A stretch of 64,000 nucleotides of DNA from Triops longicaudatus (Eukaryota; Arthropoda; Branchiopoda; Notostraca; Triopsidae): NCBI GenBank assembly GCA_022885665.1, contig JAGQDJ010000043.1, positions 1 to 64,000 on the forward strand, written 5' to 3'. Numbering within the stretch: position 1 is the stretch's first letter; every line of letters begins with the position of its first letter. The notes under the pieces are model-generated. The model searched no databases, was not told the DNA's origin, and saw only the letters and a list, made by a program, of their open reading frames with translations. The position numbers were made by a program, and so were the translations under genes. This document shows, in pieces, positions 63,301 through 64,000 of the stretch.

Positions 63301-64000
63301 TTCACGTTTAAGTCCGTTTTCGTACATCGCTACAGGTGTTATTTCAATACAATAGACACTAAAAACAATAGTAATTTTTAACAATTTTATTTATTTGCTT
63401 TGAACAGAGATACTTTGCCTGAAATCCGAGCAATTTGCATGGCTGAGATTGGAATTTGGATGAAAAAGTTTTCGCAAAGTTTCCTTGACGATTCATATTT
63501 GAAATACATCGGCTGGACTTTGCATGACAAAGTTGGTGATGTGCGCCTTAAATGTTTGCAGGTGAGAACTCAGGCCTCTCTTAAAATGTATTCTAAAAAT
63601 TTTGGTCTCAGGCGTTGCAACCGTTGTATGCTGACGAGAATCTGAAAGGCAAGCTGGAACTCTTTACAAGCAAATTTAAGGATCGTATAGTATCCATGAC
63701 ACTGGATAAAGAATTCGACGTAGCTGTCCAGGCTGTTCGTCTCGTTATTAGCATTTTAAAGTAACGCTGTGCAATATATCGATTTTGCATGTTTTACTGA
63801 ATTCTTCAATGTGAAATAGGTACCATCGCGATATTTTGACAGATAAAGACTGCGAATCAATCTATGAACTAGTATTTTCATCACATCGAGCCGTTGCCCA
63901 AGCAGCAGGAGAGTTTTTGAACGAAAGATTGCTTTTCCTACCTGAAGAAGGAACGCCAGAGCCAACCAGAACTCGTCGGGGCAAAAAGCGCCTACCAAAC
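57393..64000 (+). CDS. STAG: STAG/stromalin (SCC3, SA) cohesin subunit, 3'-partial
   Basis: STAG proteins bind the RAD21 kleisin and hold cohesin on chromatin. Exons seen: 57393-57547, 61693-61940, 62157-62398, 62454-62627, 62847-63051, 63110-63335, 63408-63561, 63612-63760, 63820 to the window end; 578 residues so far. The N-terminal 215 residues are low in conservation and contain two AT-hooks (HRGRGRPKGSKNK at about 115-127, KRGRPRKYP at about 185-193). From residue 216 conservation with vertebrate STAG is strong: LVDDWIESYK, IIRKMTEEFDE, MAGQQWKKFKSSFCEF, SIIYDQYLMD and LLTGLSDSQVRAFRHT. The stromalin conservative domain (about 405-475) follows: VHRYRDTLPEIRAICMAEIG, SYLKYIGWTLHDKVGDVRLK. 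The first exon is assigned by matching phase 2 splicing and similar composition, so it is less certain. The two oxidase genes sit in its 4.1-kb first intron. The gene runs off the window. Confidence 0.93.
57638..59324 (-). CDS. HAO: 2-hydroxyacid oxidase (glycolate oxidase type), copy B, peroxisomal
   Basis: FMN-dependent (S)-2-hydroxyacid oxidases convert glycolate or longer 2-hydroxyacids to 2-oxoacids with release of H2O2. Exons on the minus strand: 59188-59324, 58963-59114, 58782-58902, 58544-58678, 58048-58315, 57877-57993, 57638-57817; 369 residues, the family's usual size. Expected active-site residues are visible: Tyr in IDYYRSGANQEQT, Tyr in FQLYIYKDR, Asp in LTVDAPYFG, Lys in LPIVIKGIL, and His and Arg in SNHGGRQIDGAPAT. 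The phosphate-binding region IYVDGGVTQGTD and VGRPIIWG are intact. The protein ends in NYSKL, a canonical PTS1 peroxisomal signal. The start ATG (59324) gives MASVPICVLDYEQYAL. It lies antisense inside STAG intron 1, downstream of copy A. Substrate preference (HAO1-like or HAO2-like) cannot be fixed from sequence by eye. Confidence 0.92.
59665..59670 (-). terminator. Poly(A) signal of oxidase copy A
   Basis: TTTATT on the + strand is AATAAA on the minus strand, 50 bp past the copy A stop and 340 bp before the copy B start. Confidence 0.6.
59720..61462 (-). CDS. HAO: 2-hydroxyacid oxidase (glycolate oxidase type), copy A
   Basis: Same family and reaction as the neighbouring copy B. Exons on the minus strand: 61177-61462, 60890-61010, 60623-60757, 60374-60496, 60184-60316, 60019-60135, 59854-59965, 59720-59790; 365 residues. 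Catalytic and FMN residues are present: Tyr in LDFYASGANQEQT, Tyr in FQLYVMKDR, Asp in VTVDVPVVG, Lys in LPIVIKGIM, and His and Arg in SNHGGRQLDGVPAT. FIDGGVTQGTD and FGRPLVYGLAHSGQ are also present. Three exon lengths (121, 135, 117 nt) equal those of copy B, so the two arose by tandem duplication. The intron set differs: A has extra introns at WLRK and near the C-terminus, and lacks B's first intron. The C-terminus is FLASL, not a canonical PTS1, because the basic residue before Leu is missing. The promoter must lie in the 230 bp between its ATG and STAG exon 2. Confidence 0.92.

Overview
This is animal nuclear DNA: eight intron-containing protein genes with GT-AG introns, a tRNA inside an intron and AATAAA poly(A) signals. 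The genes encode metazoan proteins: the endocytic adaptor Disabled, BAF250/ARID1, transportin-1, CEP41, RanBP3, stromalin/STAG, two peroxisomal-type 2-hydroxyacid oxidases and an MPV17-family membrane protein. Most introns are short (about 60 to 700 bp) and the intergenic DNA is AT-rich. This suggests an invertebrate with a fairly compact genome, but I cannot name a phylum from sequence alone.

Layout. 478-5419 (+): Disabled, with its 5' exons outside the window. 7923-8803 (+): MPV17L2-like gene. 11229-38751 (+): ARID1/BAF250, 17 coding exons plus one probable 42-nt cassette exon. It has a 14.9-kb first intron rich in promoter-like motifs and a later intron holding a 657-nt pure T run. 42439-47551 (+): transportin-1, 17 exons, with a tRNA-Glu(CTC) in its sixth intron. 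49397-50337 (-): a short CEP41, tail-to-tail with transportin and head-to-head with RanBP3. 50560-56239 (+): RanBP3, nine exons. 57393 to the window end (+): STAG cohesin subunit, truncated by the window edge. 57638-59324 and 59720-61462 (-): two tandem 2-hydroxyacid oxidases, both lying inside the first STAG intron on the opposite strand.

These are conserved housekeeping genes and not one pathway. Several relate to nuclear function: ARID1 in SWI/SNF remodelling, STAG in cohesin, and transportin and RanBP3 in Ran-dependent import and export. I saw no mobile element with coding capacity, no CRISPR and no viral sequence. Exon boundaries were worked out by hand from splice dinucleotides, reading-frame phase and remembered family conservation. 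All summed coding lengths of complete genes are multiples of three.

The most notable points are: the nested, diverged oxidase pair (one ends in the peroxisomal signal SKL, the other in ASL); candidate internal promoters and a cassette exon in ARID1; a 33-bp perfect palindrome and a 14-bp-stem hairpin; two AT-hooks in the STAG N-terminus; a reduced CEP41; and the 657-T tract, which may be an assembly artefact.
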